A program made the position numbers and the translations under genes. The notes under the pieces were generated by a model, which was not told the DNA's origin, did no database searches, and saw nothing but the letters and a program-made list of their open reading frames with translations. A stretch of DNA of 64,000 nucleotides from JBMNFB01 sp050949085 (lineage in GTDB: Bacteria > Bacillota > UBA994 > UBA5500), in NCBI GenBank assembly GCA_050949085.1, contig JBMNFB010000001.1:372001-436000 (forward strand), given 5' to 3'. This document shows, in pieces, positions 1-8,762 of the stretch (within the stretch, counting starts at the first letter, position 1; every line of letters starts with the position of its first letter).

Positions 1-365
1 CTGCCGTCGCCGCTGAGCACCCATCCCCGGAGCCGGAGCCAGCGGCGAAACAGCCTGCGGCATCCGGGGAGCCAGCCAGGCGGTGGGGCGAGCCTGACTC
101 GGAGCCGTCGCCGCAGAATCTGCTGAGTCGACTATTTGGCTCACGCCGCGAGCGACAGCCAGAGGAGCCTCAGCCAGTCAGCGAGGCGGGCCTTGTGCCC
201 AACGTTGAGCCCTGGCCGCCAGGTAGCGAGAGAGAGGGAGGCACCAGCATCGCCGACCCCAGCACACTGACCATCATCGCTCCGCCCAACGCGGCCAACA
301 CCATGGAGCAGGTGGCGGAGAGCAAATTGGTGATGAGCGAGGAAGCCTTGCGCCGTGGCGACTGA
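1..365 (+). CDS. C-terminal part of a proline/glutamate-rich protein (5' truncated)
   Basis: An open frame runs in from the left edge (first full codon at position 3) and ends at TGA 363-365, giving about 120 residues without a stop. The visible part is a low-complexity, Pro/Glu/Arg-rich linker followed by a short hydrophobic stretch (LTIIAPPNAAN) and an acidic/basic tail ending EEALRRGD. No domain can be assigned from this tail. The stop lies 11 bases inside the start of the VWA-domain gene, so the two are probably translationally coupled and may work together. An AAA+ ATPase partner would be usual beside a VWA protein, but nothing seen here proves it. Confidence 0.55.
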   Translation, partial: AVAAEHPSPEPEPAAKQPAASGEPARRWGEPDSEPSPQNLLSRLFGSRRERQPEEPQPVSEAGLVPNVEPWPPGSEREGGTSIADPSTLTIIAPPNAANTMEQVAESKLVMSEEALRRGD

Positions 366-2097
366 TATCTTTCTGCGCAAGGAAACCGAGTTGCGACGCT
401 GGCTGCAGCAGGGTGCTGGTTGCCGCATCGGTGAGGCGGCGGTCTGCAGCCGCCGGGTGCATACCATCGACCCCTACCGGCCGGAAGTGGTCAGCATCCT
501 GCAGGATGCTGATGCCGGCCGCGTCTTTTATCGGCGCCAGAAAGCCGACGAGATAGTCCATCTGGACATCTTTCACTCTGTGCAGGCCCTGGATCCGCGG
601 CCGATTGCCCAGGCGGTAAAAAAGGGCATCGACCGCTACAGTCAGGAGGTTGCACCGTCTATCGGCTGGGAACAGTCGGCCCGGCTCCATCGGCTGGCTC
701 ACTTTATCGATGTGCAGACCGGTGCCGGTGGCGGGCGGGTCACCGGGCGGCTCTGCTTTGGGCAGAAGGAATCTGTGAAGAAGGCCCACCTCAATCATGT
801 GCATATCGCTGCCCAGTTGCGCGACCGGCAGCTGGCGGCCATTCTTTTTGTCAGCTGGGCGGTGGAGCAGGCGATCATCCAGCAGGGCGCTGAATTGCGC
901 CGCATTGAGGCGCTGGGGCACGAGACCACTGGGTTGGGGCAACGCGGCGACCTGCATCCCTATACCACGTTTACTGATTCATTTCTGCGCGGCCGATCGC
1001 AGCGCGAGCTGGCAGCGGACGAGGCGTATGGGTATCAGCTGACAGCCATCGCCGATGTGCTGGAGAATCTGGATAGTCTGGAGGAACTGGGGGCGATTCT
1101 GACTGAGGTTCAGTCGCGCGGCCGACCGCCGTTTCGCAGTGAGTCGGCCTGCTATCCGCGGGAAGCCCGTCTGTTTGACGCCTGGATCAAGTTGGAGGGC
1201 TACGGCTATGTGGAGCGCCATGCCGGCCGCTACCGCCTCACCGAGGAGGGCATGGAGCTGAATCGTCACCTGATCACCCGTGCTCGGGAACTGGAGGCGG
1301 AGTTGCGAAAGCAGGGTCTGCTTTTTTCCCTGGGAGTCGGGGGCGAGGTCGAGGGCAGCTTCGGAGATCTTTCGCGGCAGCAGGTGACACGGCGCGGTAA
1401 CACCCGCCGCATCATCCGTCCCGGCGAAGGTGATTCCATCGCCCTCGCCGAGACAGTGGGCAGCGCCCTGGTCAGGCAACAGAGCGAAGGGCAACCGGGT
1501 CTGCGTATTATCCCCGATGATCTGCATTTTGAGAGCCGCCTGCAGCGGAAGGGGATTGATATCTGCCTGCTGATCGACGCTTCAGCCAGCATGTTGGGCA
1601 AGCGGATCAAGGCGGCCAAGAACCTGGCAGAGCATCTGGTGATCAACAGCCGCGATCGCATCGCGGTGATCACCTTTCAGGAAGACGCGGTGGAGGTGGT
1701 AGTGCCCTTTACGCGCAACCACCTGCTGATCCGCCAGAGCCTGCAGACCATCAAGCCAGGGGGGCTCACCCCTCTGGCCAAGGGCCTGCGCGTGGCCAGC
1801 GAGCTTATCCAGACCCGGGGGCAGCGGCAGGGGCTTTTGTTGCTGATTACCGACGGTATTCCAACTCTGGGCGAGAACAGCCCGGATCCGCTGCGGGACT
1901 CCCTGGATGCCGCGCTGGACTTCAGGCAGCAGACGCGGTTTAGACTCTGCTGCATCGGGTTGCAGCCCAATCGCAGCATCCTCAAACGGCTGGTGGAGAC
2001 AGCGGAGGGCAGTCTGCATGTGATCGACGAGCTCAACGCTCAGAGCATGCTGCGTATCGCCAGGAGCGAGCGCAACCAGACGCTGGCAAGCGATTGA
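355..2097 (+). CDS. VWA-domain protein, ChlD-like
   Basis: 580 residues from a GTG start. The C-terminal third is a von Willebrand factor A domain: the metal-ion-dependent adhesion site reads DASAS near residue 408, a threonine lies in GGLTPL, and an aspartate in LLITDG completes the usual set. This resembles the VWA half of magnesium-chelatase D-type proteins, which act with an AAA+ ATPase. The N-terminal 400 residues are not a domain I recognise; around residues 280-310 there is a winged-helix-like stretch (GYGYVERHAGRYRLTEEG). The gene overlaps the upstream partial gene and is followed by a terminator. Role unknown; VWA assignment is firm. Confidence 0.75.
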   Translation: MATDIFLRKETELRRWLQQGAGCRIGEAAVCSRRVHTIDPYRPEVVSILQDADAGRVFYRRQKADEIVHLDIFHSVQALDPRPIAQAVKKGIDRYSQEVAPSIGWEQSARLHRLAHFIDVQTGAGGGRVTGRLCFGQKESVKKAHLNHVHIAAQLRDRQLAAILFVSWAVEQAIIQQGAELRRIEALGHETTGLGQRGDLHPYTTFTDSFLRGRSQRELAADEAYGYQLTAIADVLENLDSLEELGAILTEVQSRGRPPFRSESACYPREARLFDAWIKLEGYGYVERHAGRYRLTEEGMELNRHLITRARELEAELRKQGLLFSLGVGGEVEGSFGDLSRQQVTRRGNTRRIIRPGEGDSIALAETVGSALVRQQSEGQPGLRIIPDDLHFESRLQRKGIDICLLIDASASMLGKRIKAAKNLAEHLVINSRDRIAVITFQEDAVEVVVPFTRNHLLIRQSLQTIKPGGLTPLAKGLRVASELIQTRGQRQGLLLLITDGIPTLGENSPDPLRDSLDAALDFRQQTRFRLCCIGLQPNRSILKRLVETAEGSLHVIDELNAQSMLRIARSERNQTLASD

Positions 2098-2110
2098 GCC
2101 AGAAAGGGGC

Positions 2111-2150
2111 AGGGAGGCCGCCGCGACCAGCGGGGCCTCTCTGTTTTCTT
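2111..2150 (+). terminator. Rho-independent terminator after the VWA gene
   Basis: AGGGAGGCC pairs with GGCCTCTCT (one G-T wobble) around a loop rich in C and G, followed by GTTTTCTT. It ends the transcript of the VWA gene before recJ. Confidence 0.7.
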
Positions 2151-2349
2151 GTGCAGCGGCTGCCCTGGCAAACGAGTTCCTCCATCAATGAGCGGGCCTC
2201 GGGCCCTGGAGGGCAGGAATCTGCCGTTCCAGGGTGAAATAGAAGAGTAGTAGGGTGTGCCGACCCTCGTCGGTGCAGCCGTTTGTTGTTTTTCGCTGCG
2301 CCCGCAGGGGACGCGAGCAGCAATTGAACAGAGAGAAAGGGGGGGCAGG

Positions 2350-4860
2350 ATGAGACAGGAGCAGACAGTTTGGCAAATTGCCCCTCGCCAGCGACAGCTG
2401 GCCCAGCAGATTGCCCAGGAGACAGGACTGCACCCAGTGGCCGCAGAGGTGCTCCTCCAGCGAGGCTATCGAGATAGCAGTTCGATCAGGCGCTTCCTTC
2501 ACCCCGACCTGTCCCACCTGCATGATCCCTACCTCCTGCCGGGGATGTCAGCGGCAGTGCAGCGCCTGCGTCGCGCCATGGAGCAAAGGGAAAGAGTTCT
2601 GATTTACGGCGACTATGACGTGGACGGTCTCACTGCCACGGCTCTTCTCGTGCGCTTTTTTCGGGATAACGGTCTGGAAGTGCAATCATACATACCAAGA
2701 CGACTGGAGGAAGGGTACGGGCTGAACAGCCAGGCTATCCGGCAGATAGCTGCCTGGGGAGTGGATCTGGTCATCACCGTCGATTGCGGCGTCAATTCCG
2801 CCGCTGAGGTCGACCTGGCCAACCGGCTGGGCGTCGACCTGATCATCACCGATCATCACACGCCCGATCCTGACTGTTATCCGCCGGCGATTGCCGTCAT
2901 TAACCCCAAGCTACAAGGGAGCGAATATCCCTTCACCGATTTGGCTGGTGTGGGCGTTGCCTTTAAGTTGGTTCAGGCGCTGCAGGGAGTGGCCAGCGCC
3001 GCCCGCTATCTGGACCTGGTGGCTCTGGGGACCATCGCTGACATTGTGCCGCTCCGGGATGAGAATCGGGTTCTCGTCACCTTCGGTTTGCAGGCGATGG
3101 AATCGGGGCACAATGCCGGCCTGCAGGCCCTGATTGCCGAAGCCGCCATCAGCCCGCAGGCAATCCGCCCGGGACAGGTATCATTCATGCTGGCACCGCG
3201 GCTGAATGCAGCCGGCCGACTGGGTGCAGCCGATGAAGCGCTGCAGCTCCTGCTCACCGAGGATGTGGTGGAGGCGGCTGCTCTTGCTAGCCAGCTCAGC
3301 CGCTATAACGATACGCGACAGGATATCGAGCAGGCAGTCACCCGGGAGGCGGAGGAGATGGCAGCCGCGCTGCCGGACGATCAGCGCCATTTCATCGTGC
3401 TCGCCAAACCAGGCTGGCATTTGGGTGTTGTCGGCATCGTCGCGTCGCGGATCGCGGAGCGCTTTCATCGCCCGGCCATCCTCCTGGGAATCGATGGTGA
3501 GCGAGCTCAGGGGTCAGGCCGCAGCGTGCCTGGATATAGCATCATCGACAGTCTGCGTGCTCAGGCCGATCAGCTTCTGGCGTTCGGCGGACACGAGGCA
3601 GCCGCCGGGCTGACACTGCCGACCCGGCAGATTCCTGCCCTGCGGCAGGCGCTGAACTGCCACGCAGCCAGCCAGCTAACACCGGAACAGCTGGTGCCGC
3701 AGATCCGCCTGGATGCAGAACTGGATCCATCAGAGGTTACTCTGCAGCTGGTGAAGGACCTGCAGCAGCTGGGTCCCTATGGCCAGGGGAACCCTGAGCC
3801 CATCTTCTGCAGCCAGCGCTGGCAGCTAGGCGAGGCCAGGCTGGTGGGGCGCGACGCCTCGCATCTGAAGCTGCAGCTCTTCGGCGGGGGACTGCCCTGG
3901 GAAGTGATGGCTTTCCGCCAGGCCGACGCACTACCGGCCATCAGCGCAGCTGACTGGCTGGATATCGCCTATACCCTGCATTCCAACCTCTGGAACGGAA
4001 GGGAGAGCGTTGTGCTGCATCTGCGCAGCTGGCGCGAGCCAGATCCAGATCAGGAGGTTGCTGTCTACGATCTGCGCTTTGCGCGCGACCGAACCGCGGA
4101 CCTGCACGCGCTGCTCAAGAAGCCGAGTACGGTCCTGATTGTGTTCTGGCCGGCGCTGGCCCGGATCAGCTGGCCGGCCCTCTGGCAGCATCTGAACCTG
4201 CAGCTGCCCGACCTTAGGCCTGGCCCCCTGTTCCTGACAGCCGGCGAAGGAGGCTGGACGGTCAGGGACGGGCAATCCATTGCACCGGGAGCCGACCTGG
4301 TCTGGCTGGATGCGCCGTTGGGGAGGGAGAGCCTGCAGGCATTAGTTGATACTCTGGGTGGCAAACTCTATCATCAGAGAATTCACTTATTGTATAATAG
4401 GAATGACATCGAACGAACCGAGAAGCTGCTGGCAAGCCATGGCCCGAGTCGGCAGGCCGTCGCCGTGCTGTATCGCGGTTTGCGGGCCCGGCAGAAACGG
4501 GTCAAGTTTACCTGGGCTGAAGTTCAGGAGATCGTGCAGAAGGCAGGGTTAACCCCGCTGCGCGACCTGATCGAGCTGCATCTGCGCACGCTGCAGGAGC
4601 TGGGTCTGATCGAGTATAATCGGACTGAGCGAGACCTGCAGATACGCTGGTTGCCGCGGCCTGAGCGAAAGCTAAATCTAGAGGCTTCTGCTTCCTACCA
4701 GAGTGCCCTCAGCCAGCTGCGTTCGTTAACATCCAGTAAAGAGTGGCTTTGTGGCCCTGATGCGGCCAACATCATCTCCCGCTACCTGCTGGACCTGTTG
4801 GCTGAGCTGCCCGACCCGGTGCAGCATCTGGTCTCGACTGGCACCGATACTCAAACCTGA
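2350..4860 (+). CDS. recJ: Single-stranded-DNA-specific exonuclease RecJ
   Basis: RecJ degrades single-stranded DNA 5' to 3' in recombination and mismatch repair. The 836-residue product has the DHH phosphoesterase motifs: DYDVDG near residue 88 and ITDHH near residue 166, which bind the catalytic metals, followed by a DHHA1 domain ending in GGHEAAAG and an OB-fold region. After about residue 600 there is a long extension ending in a winged-helix-like stretch (FTWAEVQEIV to LGLIEYNRTE), as in other Firmicutes RecJ proteins, which are longer than the E. coli enzyme (577 aa). The ATG at 2350 follows an AAGGGGGGG ribosome site; an in-frame upstream start at 2257 has no such site. apt follows after 16 bases. 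Confidence 0.95.
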   Translation: MRQEQTVWQIAPRQRQLAQQIAQETGLHPVAAEVLLQRGYRDSSSIRRFLHPDLSHLHDPYLLPGMSAAVQRLRRAMEQRERVLIYGDYDVDGLTATALLVRFFRDNGLEVQSYIPRRLEEGYGLNSQAIRQIAAWGVDLVITVDCGVNSAAEVDLANRLGVDLIITDHHTPDPDCYPPAIAVINPKLQGSEYPFTDLAGVGVAFKLVQALQGVASAARYLDLVALGTIADIVPLRDENRVLVTFGLQAMESGHNAGLQALIAEAAISPQAIRPGQVSFMLAPRLNAAGRLGAADEALQLLLTEDVVEAAALASQLSRYNDTRQDIEQAVTREAEEMAAALPDDQRHFIVLAKPGWHLGVVGIVASRIAERFHRPAILLGIDGERAQGSGRSVPGYSIIDSLRAQADQLLAFGGHEAAAGLTLPTRQIPALRQALNCHAASQLTPEQLVPQIRLDAELDPSEVTLQLVKDLQQLGPYGQGNPEPIFCSQRWQLGEARLVGRDASHLKLQLFGGGLPWEVMAFRQADALPAISAADWLDIAYTLHSNLWNGRESVVLHLRSWREPDPDQEVAVYDLRFARDRTADLHALLKKPSTVLIVFWPALARISWPALWQHLNLQLPDLRPGPLFLTAGEGGWTVRDGQSIAPGADLVWLDAPLGRESLQALVDTLGGKLYHQRIHLLYNRNDIERTEKLLASHGPSRQAVAVLYRGLRARQKRVKFTWAEVQEIVQKAGLTPLRDLIELHLRTLQELGLIEYNRTERDLQIRWLPRPERKLNLEASASYQSALSQLRSLTSSKEWLCGPDAANIISRYLLDLLAELPDPVQHLVSTGTDTQT

Positions 4861-4876
4861 AGGAGGAGCATGTTAG

Positions 4877-5395
4877 ATGAATTTGGCAGACAAGATCCGT
4901 GATATTCCCGGTTTCCCCCACCCTGGCATCCTATTTCGTGACATCACACCCCTGCTGCAGGATCCTGCGGCCTTCAAGGAGGCTATCGACACCTTTATTG
5001 AGGTGCTAAAGCCCTATGACTTTGATGTGATTGTCGCGCCGGAGGCGCGCGGATTCATTCTCGGTGCGCCGCTGGCCTATGCCCTGGGGAAAGGGTTTGT
5101 GCCGGTGCGCAAACCAGGCAAGCTGCCCGGCGAGACGCATTCGGTTACATATCAGCTGGAGTATGGCAGCGACTCGCTGGAGATCCATGCCGATGCTGTC
5201 CAGCCCGGTCAGAAGGTGCTGGTGCTGGATGATCTGCTGGCCACCGGCGGCACCATCGTCTCCACGATTCAGCTGGTGGAGAAGTTAGGAGGAGAGGTGA
5301 CAGCCACCGCCTTCCTCATTGAGCTGGAGGGCCTGGAGGGGCGCAAGGTTCTGCACCAGTACCCGGTGGTCTCCCTGATCAAGTACGCTGATTGA
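4877..5395 (+). CDS. apt: Adenine phosphoribosyltransferase
   Basis: Converts adenine and PRPP to AMP in purine salvage. 172 residues, the usual length. The PRPP-binding loop VLVLDDLLATGGT (near residue 115) and the N-terminal IPGFPHPGILFRDITP signature are present, with EARGF in the hood region. A GGAGG site lies 12 bases before the ATG. Apt between recJ and relA is a common Firmicutes order, and spacing suggests one operon recJ-apt-relA-dtd. Confidence 0.97.
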   Translation: MNLADKIRDIPGFPHPGILFRDITPLLQDPAAFKEAIDTFIEVLKPYDFDVIVAPEARGFILGAPLAYALGKGFVPVRKPGKLPGETHSVTYQLEYGSDSLEIHADAVQPGQKVLVLDDLLATGGTIVSTIQLVEKLGGEVTATAFLIELEGLEGRKVLHQYPVVSLIKYAD

Positions 5396-5433
5396 GGTCC
5401 CAGGGGATGTGACTGCCTGAAGGGATGAGGTAA

Positions 5434-7608
5434 GTGTTTCCCAAAGAGCTGCGGCCGCTGCTGGAACAAGTGAATAGTTATAACCGGCAAGCAGATTTTG
5501 AGCAGCTGCACCGCGCTTATCTTTTTGCTGCCCGTGCGCACGCCGGGCAGCTACGTGCATCTGGGGAGGACTATATCGTCCATCCGCTGGGAGTAGCGCA
5601 GATCCTGGCAGAGATGCAGCTGCCCACCGACACGCTGGTGGCGGCACTGCTGCATGACGTCGTCGAGGATACTGACGTGACCCTGGACGAACTGGAGCAG
5701 GAATTTGGACCGACGATAGCCCGGCTGGTGGACGGTGTGACCAAGCTGGGCAAGCTGGAGGATTTGAACAAGCAGGAGCGCCAGGCCGAAAACCTGCGAA
5801 AGATGTTCCTGGCCATGGCCGAGGATCTGCGGGTCATTTTGATCAAGCTGGCGGATCGCCTGCACAACATGCGAACCCTGAAGTATCGGCCCACCATCAA
5901 GCAGAAGGAGACGGCCCTGGAAACGCGGGAGATCTTTGCGCCCCTGGCCCATCGTCTAGGAATAAGCCAGATTCAGTGGGAACTGGAAGACCTGGCTTTT
6001 CGCTATCTGGAGCCTGAACGGTATCGGGAGATCGCCGAGAAAGTGGCGCGCAAGCGCGAAGTGCGCGAGGCGATCATCAGCCATGCGATTTTCGACCTGC
6101 GCGAGAAGCTGCAGGAGATGGGCATCAACGCCGACATTTCCGGCCGGCCGAAACATTTCTACAGCATCTACCGCAAGATGGAATCGGGGCGCACCTTTGA
6201 CGAGATCTTCGACCTGACTGCGATTCGGGTCATCGTCGACAGCGTCAGCCAGTGCTACGAAGTGCTGGGCATGATCCACAGTATCTGGCGACCGATCCCC
6301 GGGCGCTTCAAAGATTACATCGCTGTCCCCAAACCCAACATGTATCAATCGCTGCATACCACCGTCCTCGGTGATATGCGCGAGCCTCTGGAGATCCAGA
6401 TTCGCACCTGGGAAATGCACCGGGTCGCTGAGTACGGCGTAGCGGCCCACTGGGCCTACAAGGAGGGCAGTAAGGCGAATCCTCAGCTTCAGGAGCGCCT
6501 CTCCTGGCTGCGCAGCATTCTGGAGTGGCAACAGGAGCTGGCCGACGCACAGGAATTTGTGGACGGCGTCAAGATCGAGCTCTATGCCGACGAAGTCTTT
6601 GTCTTCACCCCCAAGGGCGATGTGGTCGACCTGCCGGCCGGTTCGATTCCCCTGGATTTCGCCTATCGGATCCACACCAACCTGGGGCACCGCACCGTTG
6701 GCGCCAAGGTGAACGGACGCATCGTTCCTTTGAACTACACCTTGAAGAACGGCGATATTGTTGAGATCCTGACGTCCAACAGGATCAACGGGCCAGGCCG
6801 CGACTGGCTGAAGATGGTGCGCACCTCCGGTGCCAAGAGCAAGATTCGCGCCTGGTTCAAGAAAGAGGAGCGCGAGGAGAGCATCGCCAAGGGCCGCGAT
6901 CTGTTGGAGAAGGAGATCGAGCGGCTGGGCTACGAGCCGCACCAGGTGTTGACCGACGAGCGGCTGAAGGGACTTCTGGAGAGATATAACTTCAACGACG
7001 TGCTGGACCTTTACGCATCGCTGGGCTATGGCGGAACCTCCCTGGTGTCGGTGGTGCAGCGGCTGGCCAACGACTACCGGTCTGAACAGGGTTTACAGCT
7101 GGCCGAGTTGCCGACGCTGCCGACTGAGGATACCAGCCCGCGCGATGCCAGCGGGGTGCGCGTCCGCGACCTGCCTGGGGCGCTGGTACGTTTCTCCCGT
7201 TGCTGCAATCCAGTGCCGGGCGATCCCATCATCGGCTACGTTACACGTGGGCGCGGCGTGTCCATTCATACCACCACTTGCCCCAACGCCCAGGCGCTGC
7301 TCAAGCAGCAGGAACGGCTGATCGATGTCTACTGGGATGATGTAGCGGCGGCCAACTATGCTGTGCGCATCGAGGTGACCGGCCTGGATCGAACCGGCCT
7401 GCTGCAGGACATCGTCCAGTTGCTGACCGATATCAAGCTAAATATCAACTCGCTGCAGGCACGTACCGAAAAAAACCAGATTGCCATCATCACGTTTACC
7501 ATCACCGTGCGTGATCGAGACCACCTGGAGTCGGTGCTGCAGCGGTTGTCACACATCAGAGACATTTTCACTGTACATCGGGTGGCGGCGCCAGGTGTAC
7601 AGGCGTGA
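5434..7608 (+). CDS. relA: Bifunctional (p)ppGpp synthetase/hydrolase
   Basis: Makes and breaks the stringent-response alarmone (p)ppGpp. The 724-residue chain has all the long RSH domains in order: HD hydrolase (HDVVED near residue 74), synthetase with KHFYSIYRKM and YQSLHTT, TGS domain from about residue 388 (VFVFTPKGDVVDLPAG), the cysteine-containing region RCCNPVPGD near 590, and a C-terminal ACT domain. The intact HD residues argue for a bifunctional Rel enzyme, as is normal for Firmicutes. Translation starts at GTG 5434 after a weak GGATGAGG site. It is followed after 17 bases by dtd, the usual partner order in this phylum. Confidence 0.96.
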   Translation: MFPKELRPLLEQVNSYNRQADFEQLHRAYLFAARAHAGQLRASGEDYIVHPLGVAQILAEMQLPTDTLVAALLHDVVEDTDVTLDELEQEFGPTIARLVDGVTKLGKLEDLNKQERQAENLRKMFLAMAEDLRVILIKLADRLHNMRTLKYRPTIKQKETALETREIFAPLAHRLGISQIQWELEDLAFRYLEPERYREIAEKVARKREVREAIISHAIFDLREKLQEMGINADISGRPKHFYSIYRKMESGRTFDEIFDLTAIRVIVDSVSQCYEVLGMIHSIWRPIPGRFKDYIAVPKPNMYQSLHTTVLGDMREPLEIQIRTWEMHRVAEYGVAAHWAYKEGSKANPQLQERLSWLRSILEWQQELADAQEFVDGVKIELYADEVFVFTPKGDVVDLPAGSIPLDFAYRIHTNLGHRTVGAKVNGRIVPLNYTLKNGDIVEILTSNRINGPGRDWLKMVRTSGAKSKIRAWFKKEEREESIAKGRDLLEKEIERLGYEPHQVLTDERLKGLLERYNFNDVLDLYASLGYGGTSLVSVVQRLANDYRSEQGLQLAELPTLPTEDTSPRDASGVRVRDLPGALVRFSRCCNPVPGDPIIGYVTRGRGVSIHTTTCPNAQALLKQQERLIDVYWDDVAAANYAVRIEVTGLDRTGLLQDIVQLLTDIKLNINSLQARTEKNQIAIITFTITVRDRDHLESVLQRLSHIRDIFTVHRVAAPGVQA

Positions 7609-7625
7609 TACACTAAGGAGGTACC

Positions 7626-8075
7626 ATGCGAGCAGTAGTACAGCGGGTTACTTTTGGCAGTGTGGCGGTGGATGGTCAGGTAGTTGGCCAGATTGACCGC
7701 GGTCTGGTTGTCTTCCTCGGTGTCGGGCAGGACGATGCGCCGCAGGATGCGGAATATATTGCCAGTAAATTGGCCGGGCTGCGGATTTTCGCCGATGAGC
7801 AGGGGAAGATGAACCTGAGCGTTGAGGATATCGGCGGCGAGATATTGATGATCTCCCAGTTTACACTGCACGGAGACGCCCGCCGTGGCCGACGCCCCAG
7901 CTATAGTCACGCGGCCAGCCCGGATCTGGCCGACGCTCTCTATGAACACTGCATCGCCACGCTGCGCGCCGCCGGTATCCGCGTTGCGACCGGCGTTTTT
8001 CAGGCGATGATGCAGGTGGTTATTCATAACGATGGACCGGTTACAATTCTTCTGGACAGCAAGCGTTTATTCTAG
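7626..8075 (+). CDS. dtd: D-aminoacyl-tRNA deacylase
   Basis: Removes D-amino acids (and glycine from tRNA-Ala) mischarged on tRNA. 149 residues, full length. The two signature motifs are present: SQFTL near residue 79 and the cross-subunit NDGPVT near residue 138 that carry the active site of the homodimer. An AAGGAGG site lies six bases before the ATG at 7626. Tightly placed after relA and before the MBL-fold gene. Confidence 0.96.
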   Translation: MRAVVQRVTFGSVAVDGQVVGQIDRGLVVFLGVGQDDAPQDAEYIASKLAGLRIFADEQGKMNLSVEDIGGEILMISQFTLHGDARRGRRPSYSHAASPDLADALYEHCIATLRAAGIRVATGVFQAMMQVVIHNDGPVTILLDSKRLF

Positions 8076-8098
8076 AAGCGAATGTAGGTGATTTCCAA

Positions 8099-8728
8099 TT
8101 GGCTAACGCACTAGAAATCAGAGTGGCCTCCATGGGCCCCTTCAAGACGAACTGCTATCTGCTGGTGGAGCAGGAGAGCGGCGAAGCGATGCTCGTCGAT
8201 CCGGCCGGCTCGGCTGAGCAGTTGGCCGCGCTGCTGGGCGAGGCTGCTGGCAGCGTGAGGTACATAGTCAACACCCACGGCCACGCCGATCACATCGCGG
8301 GAAACCGCGCCGCCAAAGGACTATGCGGCGCTGAAATATTGATTCACGCCGCCGACGCACCCCTGCTGCTGGATGCGACGGATGTTGTCTTTCGTTATCT
8401 GGGACTGACCGAGCCGTCACCGCCGGCCGATCGCCTGCTGCGCGACGGCGACGAGATCAGGCTGGGTAACTGTGTTTTCCGTGTGCTCCATACCCCTGGA
8501 CACACGCCAGGCAGCATCTGCCTCCTGGCGGAGGATCTGCTGCTCTCGGGCGATACACTGTTTGCCGGTTCCATCGGTCGCTACGACTTGCCGGGTGGCG
8601 ATTTTGATCGGTTGATGGCTTCACTGGAGAAGCTTGTGCAGCTGGACGATATGGTGACTGTCTACCCTGGCCACGGACCTAAAACCAACATCGTTCACGA
8701 GAAAAAGACGAACCCTCATTTGCGCTAG
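8099..8728 (+). CDS. MBL-fold metallo-hydrolase (glyoxalase II-like, YqgX type)
   Basis: 209-residue metallo-beta-lactamase-fold protein. The THGHADH motif (about residue 59) and later histidines in HTPGHTPGS and PGHGP, plus the aspartate in LSGDTLF, give the full di-metal site. Size and layout match the short hydroxyacylglutathione-hydrolase-like proteins found between dtd and tRNA synthetase genes in Firmicutes. The natural substrate is not known for this subgroup; a thioester is likely. TTG start at 8099, preceded by AGGTGA. Confidence 0.88.
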   Translation: MANALEIRVASMGPFKTNCYLLVEQESGEAMLVDPAGSAEQLAALLGEAAGSVRYIVNTHGHADHIAGNRAAKGLCGAEILIHAADAPLLLDATDVVFRYLGLTEPSPPADRLLRDGDEIRLGNCVFRVLHTPGHTPGSICLLAEDLLLSGDTLFAGSIGRYDLPGGDFDRLMASLEKLVQLDDMVTVYPGHGPKTNIVHEKKTNPHLR

Positions 8729-8762
8729 AGCGATAATACCAACTACGATGGAGGCGATTCCC